DNA of 64,000 bases from Conus ventricosus. Its lineage: Eukaryota > Mollusca > Gastropoda > Neogastropoda > Conidae. Position numbers and translations under genes: made by a program. Below are positions 40,009-51,617 of this stretch, piece after piece (positions within the stretch are counted from its first letter, which is position 1; each line of letters opens with the position of its first letter). Under the pieces are notes generated by a model. It worked only from the letters and a program-made list of their open reading frames with translations. It ran no database searches and was not told the DNA's origin. The stretch lies in the NCBI GenBank assembly GCA_018398815.1, contig CM031595.1, forward strand, positions 43,105,954-43,169,953. Direction: 5' to 3'.

Positions 40009-40895
40009 AGACTCCTCTCTCTCATCTCTCACTCTCCACTCTGTCTCCTGTCTCTCTCTGTGTCCTGTCTGTCATTCTCTCTCTGCTCTCTCTCTCTCTC
40101 TCTGTTTTTGAGCGCATATCAAATAATAGTTTTCTACATGCGTGTTGTGTGGGCGCACACATGCGTGTGAGTATGTAGTGTGCGTACGTGCGTATTTTGT
40201 GTGGAGTCTGTGTATGTGTGCGCGCGCGCACGCCGTTGCTGCGTGTGATGTGTGAAATCTATGGTGTATTTTGTTGTTTGGGTTCGTTGCCCTTGTCTGG
40301 CCTGCTGCAGTCTGGTCGGTGCCTTCAAATATGGCACGACTTTACTTTTATCTCAAAAGTGTGTTCTATGTGTTGTATTGACAAACAAAAAACTGGTGCT
40401 CGACAAACGAAGTGCTGCACTCAGTGGTTAAAAAAGACAGAGGCAAAAAATGTGCTGACGTTGGATTGTTATAGACAAACAAAAACTGTGCGTCGTCATC
40501 GAGTGCTACCACTCAGTGGTTAAAATAAACAAAAAAAAGGAAAAAACCAAAAAGAAAAAAACAAATTGGCTGACACAGGAGTGGAGACGCGTGCTCGTAT
40601 TGAGAGGACAATACGAGTCATCAACATAAAAACCAAAACTCATTATTTTTTTTTTATTATTATTTTTTTTCCTCGCTTGAACATTGTTTACCTTTTATGT
40701 ATATGTTGTTGCACAATTGTTATGTAACTTTAAAACTTTTGTATGTTTCGTCTCATTTCATTATCATTTGCATTGCAGATTGGTTCAGTGAGTGTGTACT
40801 AATATCCGGACTATATCTATTTTGTTTTAATTGCCATGAATTTGCTGGCTCTTGAATTAATACAATGGACCATTTGTAATGTAATTAATAATGAT
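40009..40895. other. (CT)n tract and unassigned AT-rich sequence
   Basis: (CT)n-rich 40010-40105, a GTGTG/GCGC-rich tract 40140-40240, then an imperfect ~115-bp direct duplication (acaaacaaaaactg...cactcagtggttaaaa, 40380-40525). No gene is seen. Confidence 0.5.
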
Positions 40896-43204
40896 ACAGG
40901 ATTACGCAAATGGGTCGCACTAAATGTATATCATCTGCCAAAAAAAGATTCATGATGTCTGTTTTCTTCTAAACGAAACCCCTTCTTTCATCTGCTTGGT
41001 CTTAGTGAAACTACTCGCCTTGACTCTCCCGTTTCACTGATAACAGCTTTAACCATAAACTACTATAACTTTGTACCACCGGATGCAACATCACCCTGGT
41101 GAAACAGGACTAGAATATATATTCACAAGCACCCGCTCACTTGTACAAAAAGGCTGGCGTGACCTTGAGCCTGATAGTTGGGAAAATGTATGTGGCCAGT
41201 CCAGGTCAAAACCCTCCAACTCAGAGCCCCTCTTCTAGTTGGATATGTGTACAGGAATCCCCCGGCTGCCACTTTCCTTTGGTATGACAACTTGTACACA
41301 TGATGTATGATGTATATAAGAGCTATCCAAAATCATTTCTTCTTGGTGATTTTAAACATTGGATCTTTAAAAACGGCACCTGCCTGGGATGCGACCCACC
41401 ACACTCTTTGGCTATGCATCCAGGCATTATATCATAATCCAACTAGAATCGCAAAGACATCTTCCTACATTCTGATTTAACATATCTACACTAACAACAA
41501 AGCCCATGGTATCCAATATAACAGTGGGCAAACAAAGGCACACGACCACTGTCTCATTTTGTGTACTTGGTCTTGTAACTTCCAAGCAAACAGAATAAGG
41601 CCACACACCATTCAATGATCGGCTGCTTCAAAAGTTCAGTAAGTGATGAATTTTTCCTCGCTTAAGCTTAGCTCCTTTCTACAAGCGTACTCGATTACAC
41701 AGAACCAAATGAAGCGTATAATACATAAAACCTGATCTTTCATGACTCTCAATCGTTGATAAACATGCCCCCACTTAGAAGATAAGGTAGAAACACAGAG
41801 GACTTCCCACTTGCTGAAAAAGAAATTATATAGAAAGGCACTAAGGGTTACACCTTACAACCGCAAAAAAAAGTAGATGAATATAAAAAGCCGAAGAACC
41901 AGAGTATCAGATCACAGTTAGAAAATCAAAATCGTGAGCATTTTATGAACACTGTAAACGCACACAAGGGAATACAGCATCATTATGGCTTGCTTGTTAA
42001 TGAAATAACTGACAAGTCGAGAAAGAAATCAGATAATACTGGCGACTATGTGGTCTCTAACACATACGAACAATCATTTCCTCAGTAACTGAATCAGTAC
42101 AAAACACTGCCATGTCACATTCTTTAAAAATCGATATATACTCCAGCTGTCTCCAATCGATTTTGTCCAAGAACATGAATACTAGAGATTCTTTAGCATC
42201 CCATTGCTTTGCTATTAAAGAAGTTGGTACTTAAATTTCAAAACTTAAAAATAAAAACGCCATGGTTCAGATAACTTTAAATGCTTCCTATACTCCAAGC
42301 TTGCTCTACTTTGACATTGTTTTGATAACCCTTACGTATGTTTATAATTTGTTATTGATCAGAATGTCTTCCCATGTGGTCCTAAAGGCAGCAAAAGTTA
42401 TCCTACCCAAATACGAAGAGATCTCACTGATTTAAAACAATTTTAACCAATTTCTCTTTTAAATCCGTTTTATCGAAACCTCTGAGATGCATGTTTCACA
42501 AACACCTAACTAAACCTAATGGAACATCACAAACTGTCCACCCATTTCAGTCAGGCTTTCCGTCGAAATCACTCATGCCACACGGCCTTAACACGCCTCT
42601 GTGATACATGGCTATCACCATCAACGAAAGACAACTCACTGGAACTTTTTCCCCTCGAATTTTAAGAAAGCCTTTGAAGCTTGAAGACCACAACATATTA
42701 ATAAACAAAATGACGCATATTTCAAAATCGCATTATCACTTCTTTCAGTCATAATTTTGAAACAGGACCCAGCGTGTTTACTTAAACGGTACTTATTCCT
42801 CTAAGGAATGTGAGCTGTGGTGTTCCACTAGGCTCTGTCCTTGGACCTCTTCTCTTCAGTATTTTTATAATGAACCTACTACCGAGCACATATCACACAA
42901 TGCTGTACATCTGTGATCTTTCCGCCGACACAGCTCTCTTCACTGTAGTGATACAAACATCATGACCTGTACAAATATCGTTACAACATAGTATAAATGA
43001 TTCTTAGAATGGTGCATCCAAAACCGAATGGTCCCTTAATCGCACAAAACAACAAATGTATGGTCCAGCATCGAAACAGAAACATCAACGACACATCTTA
43101 TAAGTGAGCCTAAAAAATGAGTGAAAACCTTGATCCGAGCATGTTACCGAACCCGTGACTTAGCGGATATTGATGATAATTTAAATGGCAATCACAATAA
43201 ATCT
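40896..43204 (+). mobile_element. APE-type LINE (CR1/Jockey-like), 5' part, split by the gypsy element
   Basis: Read on the + strand with many frame changes and stops. The endonuclease region shows LLGLSETTRLDSPVS (about 40998), LEPDSWENVCGQSRSK with VGYVYRNPPAATFLW (41165-41275), LGDF (near 41338) and HIYTNN (about 41486). The reverse transcriptase shows FQSGFRRNHSCHTALTRLCD with TWLS (42547-42615), RTQRVYLNGTYSS (about 42770), CGVPLGSVLGPLLFSIF (42813-42863) and a degraded YADD-like LSADTALF (42916). The last codons before the gypsy insertion read WQSQIN and continue as HVCKQLARNLFL at 51618. It is an old, dead copy; clade assignment is tentative. Confidence 0.85.
43200..43204. other. Target-site duplication AAATC, left
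   Basis: Five bases AAATC immediately before the 5' LTR, identical to 51613-51617 after the 3' LTR. A 5-bp duplication is typical of Ty3/gypsy integration. Confidence 0.93.
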
Positions 43205-44311
43205 GTCATGGTGACGTAGCCTCACATCAAGGCATTAGACGCTCCAGTCACATGTAGATCGAGATCTGAATCATTTCCCCATGCCACAACTAAAAAGAAG
43301 AATATTTATTGGCTTGACTATACTAGTGTAGCGCGTCCCCAAATAATGGTGAGAATGACTCATTCAAGAAAGAAGGGTGGTCAATGGGTGAATATGACCA
43401 CTGAGTGATAGTTTAACAAGGGCTGTAAGGTGCAGGTCATGTGTTTTGAACACTGAGTATGCACTCCACTAAGAGGGAGAAAGAATCAGTTTAGATCCCA
43501 GCAGATGGCCTAGAAGACTCGAACTCTGTCAACGCTGTCCTCGTTGCTGACCAGTCATTACCAGAGACCATAGACAGTTGGGGAAAGCTACAGGGAAAAA
43601 CTAAAGAAAAAGGGAAGAAAGAATTCAGAATTTGAATTAAGAAGCAGGTTTCTTACACAACCTTATCGTGTTTCAGCCCTTCACTTACCCTTTGCGGCGG
43701 CCTACGCCTCACCTTTCAAACCCGTGAGGTGTTGAAGATGGCCATGGTGTGGTGGGACCACACCGTAGTTCAGTCCCCTACAAGTAAAAGACTCCAGGGA
43801 GAGAGTCGGAACAAACGTAAATCCTCCAGGACAGAGAATCGAGGAGAGGAGTTGGAAAACTTTCATTCTCCAGGACTGGATAACTCCAGAAGAGAGTCGG
43901 AAATCATATCTCCCAGTGCTGGGAGAAATCAAGGCATTACGCTGGTCTTGAGAGAGACAGGGAATCATGACATGCATGTGCATTCTAATTACGATGCAGG
44001 CCTAGCATCAAGGAAGAGTGAAAGAATTATTTATTCTCCAGTCTGGTATTTTGGGCTAAAGTAATGTGAAGGCATGACTTTATATTATTCTTGAATGAAT
44101 TAGTTTATCTCTCAATGAAAAGAGAGATACAATGTATGAAAACTGTTTATAAATTGTGGACGTGAATTTCGTAAAGTGTTTTCCCCGAAGGAGAGTGAGG
44201 AAGAAAGAAAAAACAATTCGGTATGCGCCTTTTGTGTTGAATGGAAAGATTGCGTGAGCGTATGGGTAAAACTGTCAAAGAATGCGCGTGTGCAAAAGTG
44301 ACAGTGTGACA
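43205..44311 (+). repeat. 5' LTR of the gypsy element
   Basis: 1107 bp, starts TGTCATGGTGACGTAGCC and ends gtgcaaaagtgacagtgtgaca. It shares its whole length with 50506-51612, with scattered substitutions and 1-3 bp indels. Contains an internal near-tandem motif (ctccagg-a-agagtcgga, 43790-43930). Confidence 0.92.
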
Positions 44312-44332
44312 TTTGTTGACCCCGACGAGCCG
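44312..44332 (+). promoter_or_regulatory. Probable tRNA primer-binding site of the gypsy element
   Basis: Immediately after the 5' LTR: tttgttgaccccgacgagcc. The TGACCCCGAC core resembles common gypsy primer-binding sites (TGGTGACCCCGACG). The usual leading TGG is altered, and the tRNA is not assigned. Confidence 0.6.
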
Positions 44333-45759
44333 ACGTAAGCTGCCAATTTTATTGTTCCACCTGGGAAAAAAAAAGAAAACAAAAATTTTGATTTGTACCC
44401 TCAAGGTTTGAGGACGAAAAAAAAAGAAAAGAAATTAAGTTAATTATTATTGTTAACATATTTGCATTTGTTTTTTTTTTTTTTTCTATTTCGGGTGGTT
44501 GACATTCTTTTGCGGATTGCTCTACTCCTTTAAGGTTTTTTTTTTTTTGGTAGGATTTCTTTTTGACCCTTCCCTCACCTCAGAACGATAGCCCTCAACC
44601 TTCCTCTTTGCTCGTGCCTGGCAGTCAAGGTGCGCCAGGGCGATGAGAGTCGCTGTCCCGTCCTTAGAGTATAGAATTTGTATTTGTGTCCCCTACCCCG
44701 GACTTATATGCCCCAACCTCTTCCTTGCGTTTAGTAGGGGGCAATGGCGTTGGGAGTCGGTTAGTCCGTTCCCTTCCGTAAATTATCTATTTCTTTCCCC
44801 TTTTCCTATGTTTTCATTTTGATTTTTTCCCCTTGCCCCTCAGAGTGTGGGCTCGACTTCACCTCCGAACGCAACCTATGTAGGTGGTGGAGTTGATTAC
44901 CGCTCAGCCCCAAATAAACAATCTTTATCTTTTGAACATTTTTTTTTCTGTGTTGTTTGCGAGATTTCTTGCGTTGGTGAATGTACATTTAGATTGATTG
45001 TTTATTATTTTATATCTTTACTGTAGTGTTTGTCGTTATATTGTGCGTGATTTGTTTCTCCCGTCTCCATTTCACGGGAGACAGTGCGACCACTAAGGGT
45101 GCAGTTCCTGAGGGCTTCTTTTGCCATTTCCTTATTTCTTCATTACTATATCCGATCCAGTGTATCCTTGCATTTCCTTTTCACCCCCTTTTTCAAAACC
45201 GTTAACCTCTCCACAAATAAGCTCCTATCTTCTAGATTTCTTTCTTACATTTTTCATCTTTAGGTAGGATTTCCGCTATTTGTGTTTCTTCCCCTTCTTT
45301 AATGTTTGTGCTTCCATTTGTTTTGTAAATTATATCATTTACGTATAAGCGATACATATGTTTTGTAAATTCATTTGATATTAAGTAATAAGAAAGACTG
45401 ACAACAAGAACATTTAAGAAACTAAGACTTTATATAGAATAATTTTCCAGAACACTTAATTGTTTTGGTTTTTTCCTTTCTTAGGAAAAAACAGATTAGC
45501 ATTGAAACGTCATTTTTTTTAATAAATTTACAAATTGAACCTTTTTTCGAGAACAAATACTTCTGGAAAAATACATTCCTGTGTTTCATATATCTACCAT
45601 GTTTTAGAGTAATCGTTTTTCTGTTTTACCACCGAAATTGAATTCTTTAATTGTATATACTATAATTACCTTTTAAACATAAAACTCCATCATTATATCG
45701 CGCTATATTTTTATTCATACTTAGAAATTGTTTTTGTGTTATATCCGTTGACGGTCATT
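44333..45759 (+). other. Untranslated leader of the gypsy element
   Basis: About 1.4 kb of T-rich sequence with no coding signal, including two C/T-rich tracts (ctcagaacgatagccctcaa and cccctaccccggacttatat). Confidence 0.6.
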
Positions 45760-47240
45760 ATGGATGATTTTGATAAATATGTTCAACAAGCGGAACGCTT
45801 GGTTTTGATGGAGAAAAACTACCAACTATGTGCCAACAATGCATAGATAGGGCAGACAGGCTAAGAGAGAGAGAAGAAAATAAAAGGAAACATAGAAAGT
45901 GAAGAAAATCTAATGAAACTAGAGATTAAGAAAAAAGACTACCAAGGAATCTGAAATTGAAGAAAAAAGACTACAGGCGGTAGCTAAATCTGAAGAAAAA
46001 AGACTACAGAGGGATCTAAATTGAAGAAAAAAACTACAGAGGTAAAATCGAAATTGAAAAAAAACTACAGAGGGGAACTGAAAAAATAGACTACAAGGGT
46101 AAGTCTGAAGAATAGAACGTGCAATTAAAAGCTGAGGCAGTTAGAACTAAGACTGATGCTGAAATTTAAAAGATACAGCATCGAGAGTACCTCACCACTC
46201 CACCAAGTTGGTTCCGCAAGCACGCCTCAAACATAAAACGGCATGTATTCCAAAGTTACACCCGCCTTACGAGAAAAAACAGGATGACATCATAGTTTTC
46301 TTGTCCTATTTTGAAATCACGCATCGTCTTGTGTTGGCCAAAGGAAAAGTGGAGACATTGTATATTGCGTCGTATGTATAAAGTAAGCGCTTGACACTGT
46401 AACCACACACTTCGCGGCGCAACAAAATTTAACTTGGGATCAGTGTAAAGAAGAACTCAAGAAATTTCAATGTTCTGCTGATCCGTTTTCGCGAACGTTA
46501 TCCGTTCTGTGCGCGCCTTATCAAAGTATAATCACTTTCCGCGTTTCTAATTCGCCTGAGTCCTGTTTAGATCGATGATCTGATTTATCCAAAAACGAAC
46601 AAAACTTTTCAAATCAATCACCTGCGAGAACTCCTTCTTAGAAGAACAACTTATCCAGAGCTGAGCAAAAGAGCGTACACTTTCCATAAAGACAGCAATG
46701 TTAAAGCGTTGAGGAAATGTGTCAGATGTCTTATCAAATTGTAAACGCTCACAACTTCCATATAAGGGCGTGGCTAGGAAAGGAGAATTTCCATCTTTGA
46801 GTCTCATGCGTCAAGTACTATCCCATCGGGACAGGGAAGTTACATAAAGGAAAATCGTGGTGTCATTTCCTATCCCTCAAGGATATTCTTATCCTAGGAA
46901 CGGACAGGGATCTTTCCGCGGTTCGAGTGACTTTCGTCATACCAGTACCACCGCCGAGAAAAAACCCGTTGCACCTCAGCAAACGTTCCGAGGTCGTGGA
47001 CAACGACCACCGCGTAGAACCTTTTGGCCAGTTGTGGACAGAACAGATGATTCACAAATCGTCCGCAGCCGATCAGACAATGCGATGTTTCTTGTGATGG
47101 TAAGTATCCATTTGAAAAAGAATTGCCTTACAAACCAATGATTCAAAATCCGCATTAGACTCCAACTGAATGTGAAGAAGGGCCTTGTTTTTGGCACCAC
47201 ATCAATCGGTTTTGATGGACTGATTTAAGAAAACGGAGCC
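45760..47240 (+). pseudogene. gag remnant of the gypsy element (coiled-coil repeats, RG-rich nucleocapsid)
   Basis: Starts MDDFDKYVQQAERLVLMEKN at 45760 and breaks 28 codons in. From about 45930 to 46110 a tandem ~27-30-bp repeat encodes variants of EEKRLQR, a charged heptad-like coiled coil. Next come PKLHPPYEKKQDDIIVFLSYFE (about 46253) and WDQCKEELKKFQCSADPF (46434), resembling the capsid core of gypsy gags, with stops between. Near the end, RGRGQRPPR (46995 on) and a CFL-C-like decayed zinc knuckle beside GKYPFEKE (47080-47125) suggest the nucleocapsid. The capsid would assemble the particle; here it cannot be translated whole. Confidence 0.75.
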
Positions 47241-47560
47241 CATCAAGGCGGATATGCAGGCTTTCGGTTTTGCGAGACACTGGGATCAACTCACCTCTGG
47301 TGTAAGAAAATCTTTCGGTGCTTCAAAACCATATCACAACACTGTCCAAAAGTTGAGGTCGTTTGGAGCAAGATTGAAACGTTATTCCGCTGTGCGAAAA
47401 TTTCTGACGATACACCTAATACTCCGGATTCTTACCGCCTGTGTTATCGATGACCCAACTGCCGACTTGATTTTGAGCAATTTGCAGGTGTCGCTTACAG
47501 TACATGGTGGTGCTGGAGGATCGTTCGTCCTTGTCTTGTGAGTACCAGTCGACATCATAG
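47241..47560 (+). pseudogene. Aspartic protease remnant of the gypsy pol
   Basis: The frame through ttgcgagacactgggatcaac (about 47266-47290) gives LRDTGINS, the D-T-G active-site loop of retropepsins. ACVIDDPTADLILSNLQ (about 47440-47490) matches the protease C-terminal I(I/L)GN flap region of this gypsy lineage. Between them the frame shifts several times. The protease would cleave the gag-pol polyprotein. Confidence 0.7.
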
Positions 47561-47599
47561 AGCCGGTAAAGGCAACAAAGCCAGCCGCAAAAGTCTCAA

Positions 47600-47900
47600 A
47601 ACTGGATGAACTCCAGATTACCCCAGATGATCTAAAAGAAATGGCAAGACAAGACGATACGGCTGACGACAATAACTTTCTGCTGTTAAACAGACTGTCA
47701 CTGACATAAACCAACGGACAAACATCAGCTGATAGATAGACAGATGTATTCAAGGCTTTGCAATAGAAAAGCAAAGCCACGTTCCTTCAGTGTAAGGGGA
47801 TAAAGTCCTTGATATCTACCACTGATGAAACATAACAAGCTTCGTGTAATGTGGAAGGGTCCCTTTTTCAGGTGGTCGAAAAACTTTTCTGCAGTTAATT
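47600..47900 (+). pseudogene. Integrase remnant: linker, large internal deletion, C-terminal GPY/F module
   Basis: ITPDDLKEMARQDDTADDNN and FLLLNRL (47620-47700) correspond to the start of the integrase N-terminal region. The sequence then jumps to NRKAKPRSFSV (47762), GDKVL (47797) and NKLRVMWKGPF-QVVEKL (47834-47885), the integrase C-terminal module with its GP(Y/F) motif. The HHCC finger and the whole DDE catalytic core are absent, so roughly 0.8-1 kb has been lost around 47700-47745. What remains lies upstream of the reverse transcriptase. Confidence 0.8.
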
Positions 47901-48229
47901 AAAGATAAAAAGGCAAACACTGAGAAGGATATTCCATGAGAACATGAAAAGAAGTATGTGCACGTACAAATGATGCCATCAACCAGTCAGTTTGAATGGA
48001 CATGTCCCTATCTCAGAAACTGAGTCAACATGACAATATTACATTGATGATTTGTAACCCAATAGTACTACGTAACAGGGACAGGTCAAAGGTTGTGAGA
48101 TCAACAAATGTAGGAGTGTTAACATCTACCAGTAGCAGATGATGTAGTACCCCTACCTACTCTGTCAAAGGAGGAAACCCTATGATGATGAGATTTTGTC
48201 GAATAGATTTGTCATTCAAGTCAAACGAA

Positions 48230-49000
48230 ACACTCAAGAAATTTTGAAAGACTTTCAGGATGTGTTTGACAGATAACCCCGGGTACATGACCTGGTATTA
48301 ACCCCCATATTATTCAAGTTAACTACTGAAAATACCAGAGCGAACCAGACCATTAACCCCCTCCCCATTGCAAACAAAAGAGTTGTCGAGAGAGAAATCA
48401 AAGTAATGCTGGATTTAAAGGTCATAGAACCTACTACATCTCCGTACAGCTCACCAGTTGTATGTGGACAAACCTGATGGCTCGTGCGTTTCTTCTGCAT
48501 CGATTACATGGAAATAAAATAAGATCACTGGGGGGTTCGGATGCCGGAGCCAACCCAGACATTGAAGAACTTCTGTGTCAGCTCTCAGAAGGAAATTATT
48601 TATTGTGAAAGTAGACTTGACTAAAGTGATACTGGCAGATTTCCAATGGCTGAAGCAGACAAGGAAAGGACAGCAATTCAAACACCTTTTGGTCTTTCCA
48701 AGACGAAAAGCATTCGGTTTGCAAAATGCCCCAGCTTTCTTTTGCTAAAAGATGCGAGCCCTGAAAATCCATGAATGGTGGTGCAGTCAGTTTTTTTGAT
48801 GATATTTTGTTGACTGCAAAGTCATGGTTGACCACCTTTTTACTAACTTACGAAGCTGTTTTTTTCCAGACTCAGAATTTTTTGGTTACTGCGAGACCAT
48901 CCAAAATTCGTGGCCGGTTTCAAACTCCTCTAGTTTTTGGTCACACTATTTCAGTGGAAAAATGATGCCAGCAGGAAAGAAAAGTGGAAACGATTATCTT
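48230..49000 (+). pseudogene. Reverse transcriptase of the gypsy pol, frameshifted
   Basis: Motifs in order on the + strand: EILKDFQDVFDR (48238), RVVEREIKVMLDLKVIEPTT then SPYSSPVV (48379-48462), FCIDY (about 48493), GRFPMAEADKERTAIQTPFG (48636), FGLQNAPA (about 48716) and AVSFFDDILLTAKSW (48782), where FFDD is the Y/FxDD polymerase motif. SRLRIF/TARPSK and FLVTLF-type segments follow. The sequence is unmistakably Ty3/gypsy RT, but at least five frame changes and several stops interrupt it. Confidence 0.9.
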
Positions 49001-49645
49001 ACTCAACCACCTACAAAGAACCAGCTAGGTCACTCATCGGATTTGTTTGTCTTACTAGAGAACTCAAATATTTACCCCACTTTGCGTCCCTGACGGCCCC
49101 TTTGAGACTGAACTGACGAAAGGGACGAAGAACAAAGTATTGTGGTGGTCTGATGAGTGCCAGAAGGCTTTGGAGGGGGGGGGCAGAACACCCTCAACCT
49201 CATTCCTGTGCTGATTGTTACCCTCCCTCTCGAAGACGTTATTTGGGGGAAACCGGATGCAGTTCCAAAGGAATGGGAGCGGTAACTGTTGCGGAAAAAA
49301 AAGTGCTTTGTTTACATCCCTGTGCAATACGCAAGTAGAAGTTCTCTAAAGACACAGGAGAAATACTTCCACTATTGAGAGAGAGTGCTTGGCTATTGTA
49401 ATGGGCATGTGAGAAGATCGCCAGGTCATTGACTGACGAAAGTTTCGGTACAGACTGACCACGGCCACTGAACTTACAGCACTCGTCCAAAAACCTAAGA
49501 ACAGCAGATTATTAAGGTGGTCTTTGGCATTGCAGAATTCCAATTTACTGTTCAAACTCATGCCTGGAACACAAATGTCATGGCAAGACTTATTGTCACG
49601 TGGTATGAATATTCATGGACAAATGAAACTGTCTCAAGGTAAAGA
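49001..49645 (+). pseudogene. RNase H of the gypsy pol, frameshifted; last coding domain
   Basis: Reads through NKVLWWSDECQKALEGG (about 49134), a decayed GAV-L region near 49270, STIERECLAIV (49372), QTDHG (about 49453), NSRLLRWSLALQNSNLLFKL (49501) and finally PGTQMSWQDLLSRG (49563-49606), the LSR ending common to gypsy RNase H. No integrase follows: 860 bp of AT-rich sequence leads to the 3' LTR. Confidence 0.88.
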
Positions 49646-50505
49646 CGATCCTGTTTTTATTTTTGTCTTTCTTAATGATATTACGGTGTGCACACATTTG
49701 ACAGTGCATTGTATGCTACTGACTATTTAAAATCAAGTGGTATTTATGCTTAATTTGGCTGGGAAGGGGTCTATATGTTTGACAAGCAAAAACTACTTGA
49801 TGTTGTATGGACATACATATCTATTCGTGCTTATACTTTCGTAAACAAGAAAAAATCATCATTTACTATTTATGTTCTAACTAGCTTGAGAAGATGAAAC
49901 ATATATGTATATGATGATCAACTAACTCTTTAAAATGTTTTACAACATTTGATTGTGCCACTATTGAGACTAACATATGTTTTTCATTACTTCATTGTCA
50001 ACAATGGAAAAATGTTTCACTTTTCATGGACTATAACATTATATTGAAAAAAAAACCTAAACACTATGGTTTAATTTGGTTTACATCTATTGAGAAGCAC
50101 GATTACATTAGAAATATTCTCAATTTTTTCCTGAGGGTTTTGAAACTTATTATTGAGACGCTAAGATCAAAGGAAAAAATTGTGTTTCATAGTCGTAAAT
50201 ATATAAAACACAATTTGTGCTTTGATGTGTAATATCCCTAATTGTTTTATCCATGTAATTTGTGAAACGTAGTTGTGAATGTGGTATGACGATGATGATT
50301 TTTTTAGATAGAAATACTGAAAGTTTGAAGATATGCTGTTATGGTGTCATGTATGAATGATTCTATACTTTTGAATTATTATTTGTGAATCATGTGTGAT
50401 GGATACACATTTTGAGATTCATGTCTGAAGATTGTTTTAAGTGAAGTTGTATATCTGTTTAAAAAAAAATTTCTGAGAATATTTTTTCACAGCCCAGGAT
50501 GGGGG
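49646..50505 (+). other. Non-coding 3' internal region and polypurine tract of the gypsy element
   Basis: AT-rich, with short frames only. It ends AGCCCAGGATGGGGG directly before the 3' LTR; the purine run (50496-50505) is the expected plus-strand primer. Confidence 0.75.
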
Positions 50506-51612
50506 TGTCCATGTGACGTAGCCTCACATCAAGCATGACTCACCTCACATTAGTTAGTGATATGAATCATTTCCCCATGCCACAACTAAAAAGGAAGAAA
50601 AATTATGTTGGCTTGACTAGTGTAGTCGGGGCGTCCCCAAAGTCATGGTGAGTATGACTCATTCAAGAAAAAAGGGTGTCATGGTGAAAGTGACACTGAG
50701 TGATAGTTTAACAGGGCTGGTAAGGTCTGGTCCATGTGTTTTGAACACTGAGTATGCACTCACTAGGAGGAGGTAGGAAAGAATACATTTTTTATCCGCC
50801 GATGGCCTAGAGACTCGAACACAGTCAACCGCGGTCCTCGTTGTCAGCCCAGTCATTACCAGGTGAGCCATAGAATAGTTTAGAAAGCTACAGGGGAACA
50901 AACTAAAAGATAAGGAAAGAAAGAATTCATATGTTGAATTAAGAAGCAGGTTACTTACACGAACCTTATTCGTGTTTCAGCCTTCACCTTTTACCCTTCG
51001 GCCTTCGCCTTCTCACCTTTCAACCCGTGAGGTGGTTGAAGATGGCCATGGGGGTGGGGAACACACCGGTAGTTCAGCCCCTACAAGTAAAGACTCCAGG
51101 GAGAGGAGTCGGAACACGTAATCCCTCCAGGGACAGGAGAAGTCGAGGGAGAGGAGTTGGAACTCTTCATTTCTCCAGTGACAGGAGAACTCCAGGAAGA
51201 GGAGTCGGAAATCATATCTCCAGTGATGGGAGAAATCAAGGGGCGATACGCTGTCTGAGAGAGACAGGGAATCATGACAGTCTGGATCGAGTCTTAATTC
51301 TGATGCAGGCATAGCATCAAGGAGTGAAAGAATTATTTATTCTCCTGGTCTGGATTTTGGGCTAATGTAATGTGAAGGCCATGACTTTATATATTCTTGA
51401 ATGAATTAGTTTATCTCTCAATGAAAAGAGAGATACATGTATGAAAAACTGTTTATAAATTGTTTGACGTGATTTAGTAAAGTGTTTTCCCGAAGGAGAG
51501 GGGAGAAGAAAAAACATTCGGCAGTGCGCCTTTTGGTTGATTGGAAAGATTGCGTGTGCGTATGGAGTAAATGCTGTCATGAATGCGCGTGTGCAAAAGT
51601 GACAGTGTGACA
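50506..51612 (+). repeat. 3' LTR of the gypsy element
   Basis: 1107 bp, begins TGTCCATGTGACGTAGCC and ends aaaagtgacagtgtgaca. Homologous over its full length to 43205-44311. Contains three near-tandem copies of a ~35-bp ctccagggagaggagtcgga motif (51080-51240). Confidence 0.92.
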
Positions 51613-51617
51613 AAATC
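51613..51617. other. Target-site duplication AAATC, right
   Basis: AAATC directly after the 3' LTR, identical to 43200-43204. Confidence 0.93.

Larger units (their letters stand above)
43205..51612 (+). mobile_element. Complete but inactive Ty3/gypsy LTR retrotransposon (8408 bp), Gmr1-like domain order
   Basis: Two 1107-bp LTRs (43205-44311, 50506-51612), both TGTC...GACA, flank a leader, a gag remnant, protease, a deleted integrase with its C-terminal module, reverse transcriptase and RNase H, then a polypurine tract AGGATGGGGG abutting the 3' LTR. AAATC is duplicated at both ends. The order gag-PR-INT(C-term)-RT-RH differs from the usual gypsy order, where integrase follows RNase H, and matches the known Gmr1-type elements. 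Frames are broken many times, so no functional protein is made. It is inserted in the sense orientation inside a LINE reverse transcriptase. Confidence 0.93.

Noticed and set aside
46547..46807. Minus-strand frame of 86 codons inside the gypsy gag/pol region
   Set aside because: Opposite to the element's coding strand and without recognisable motifs.
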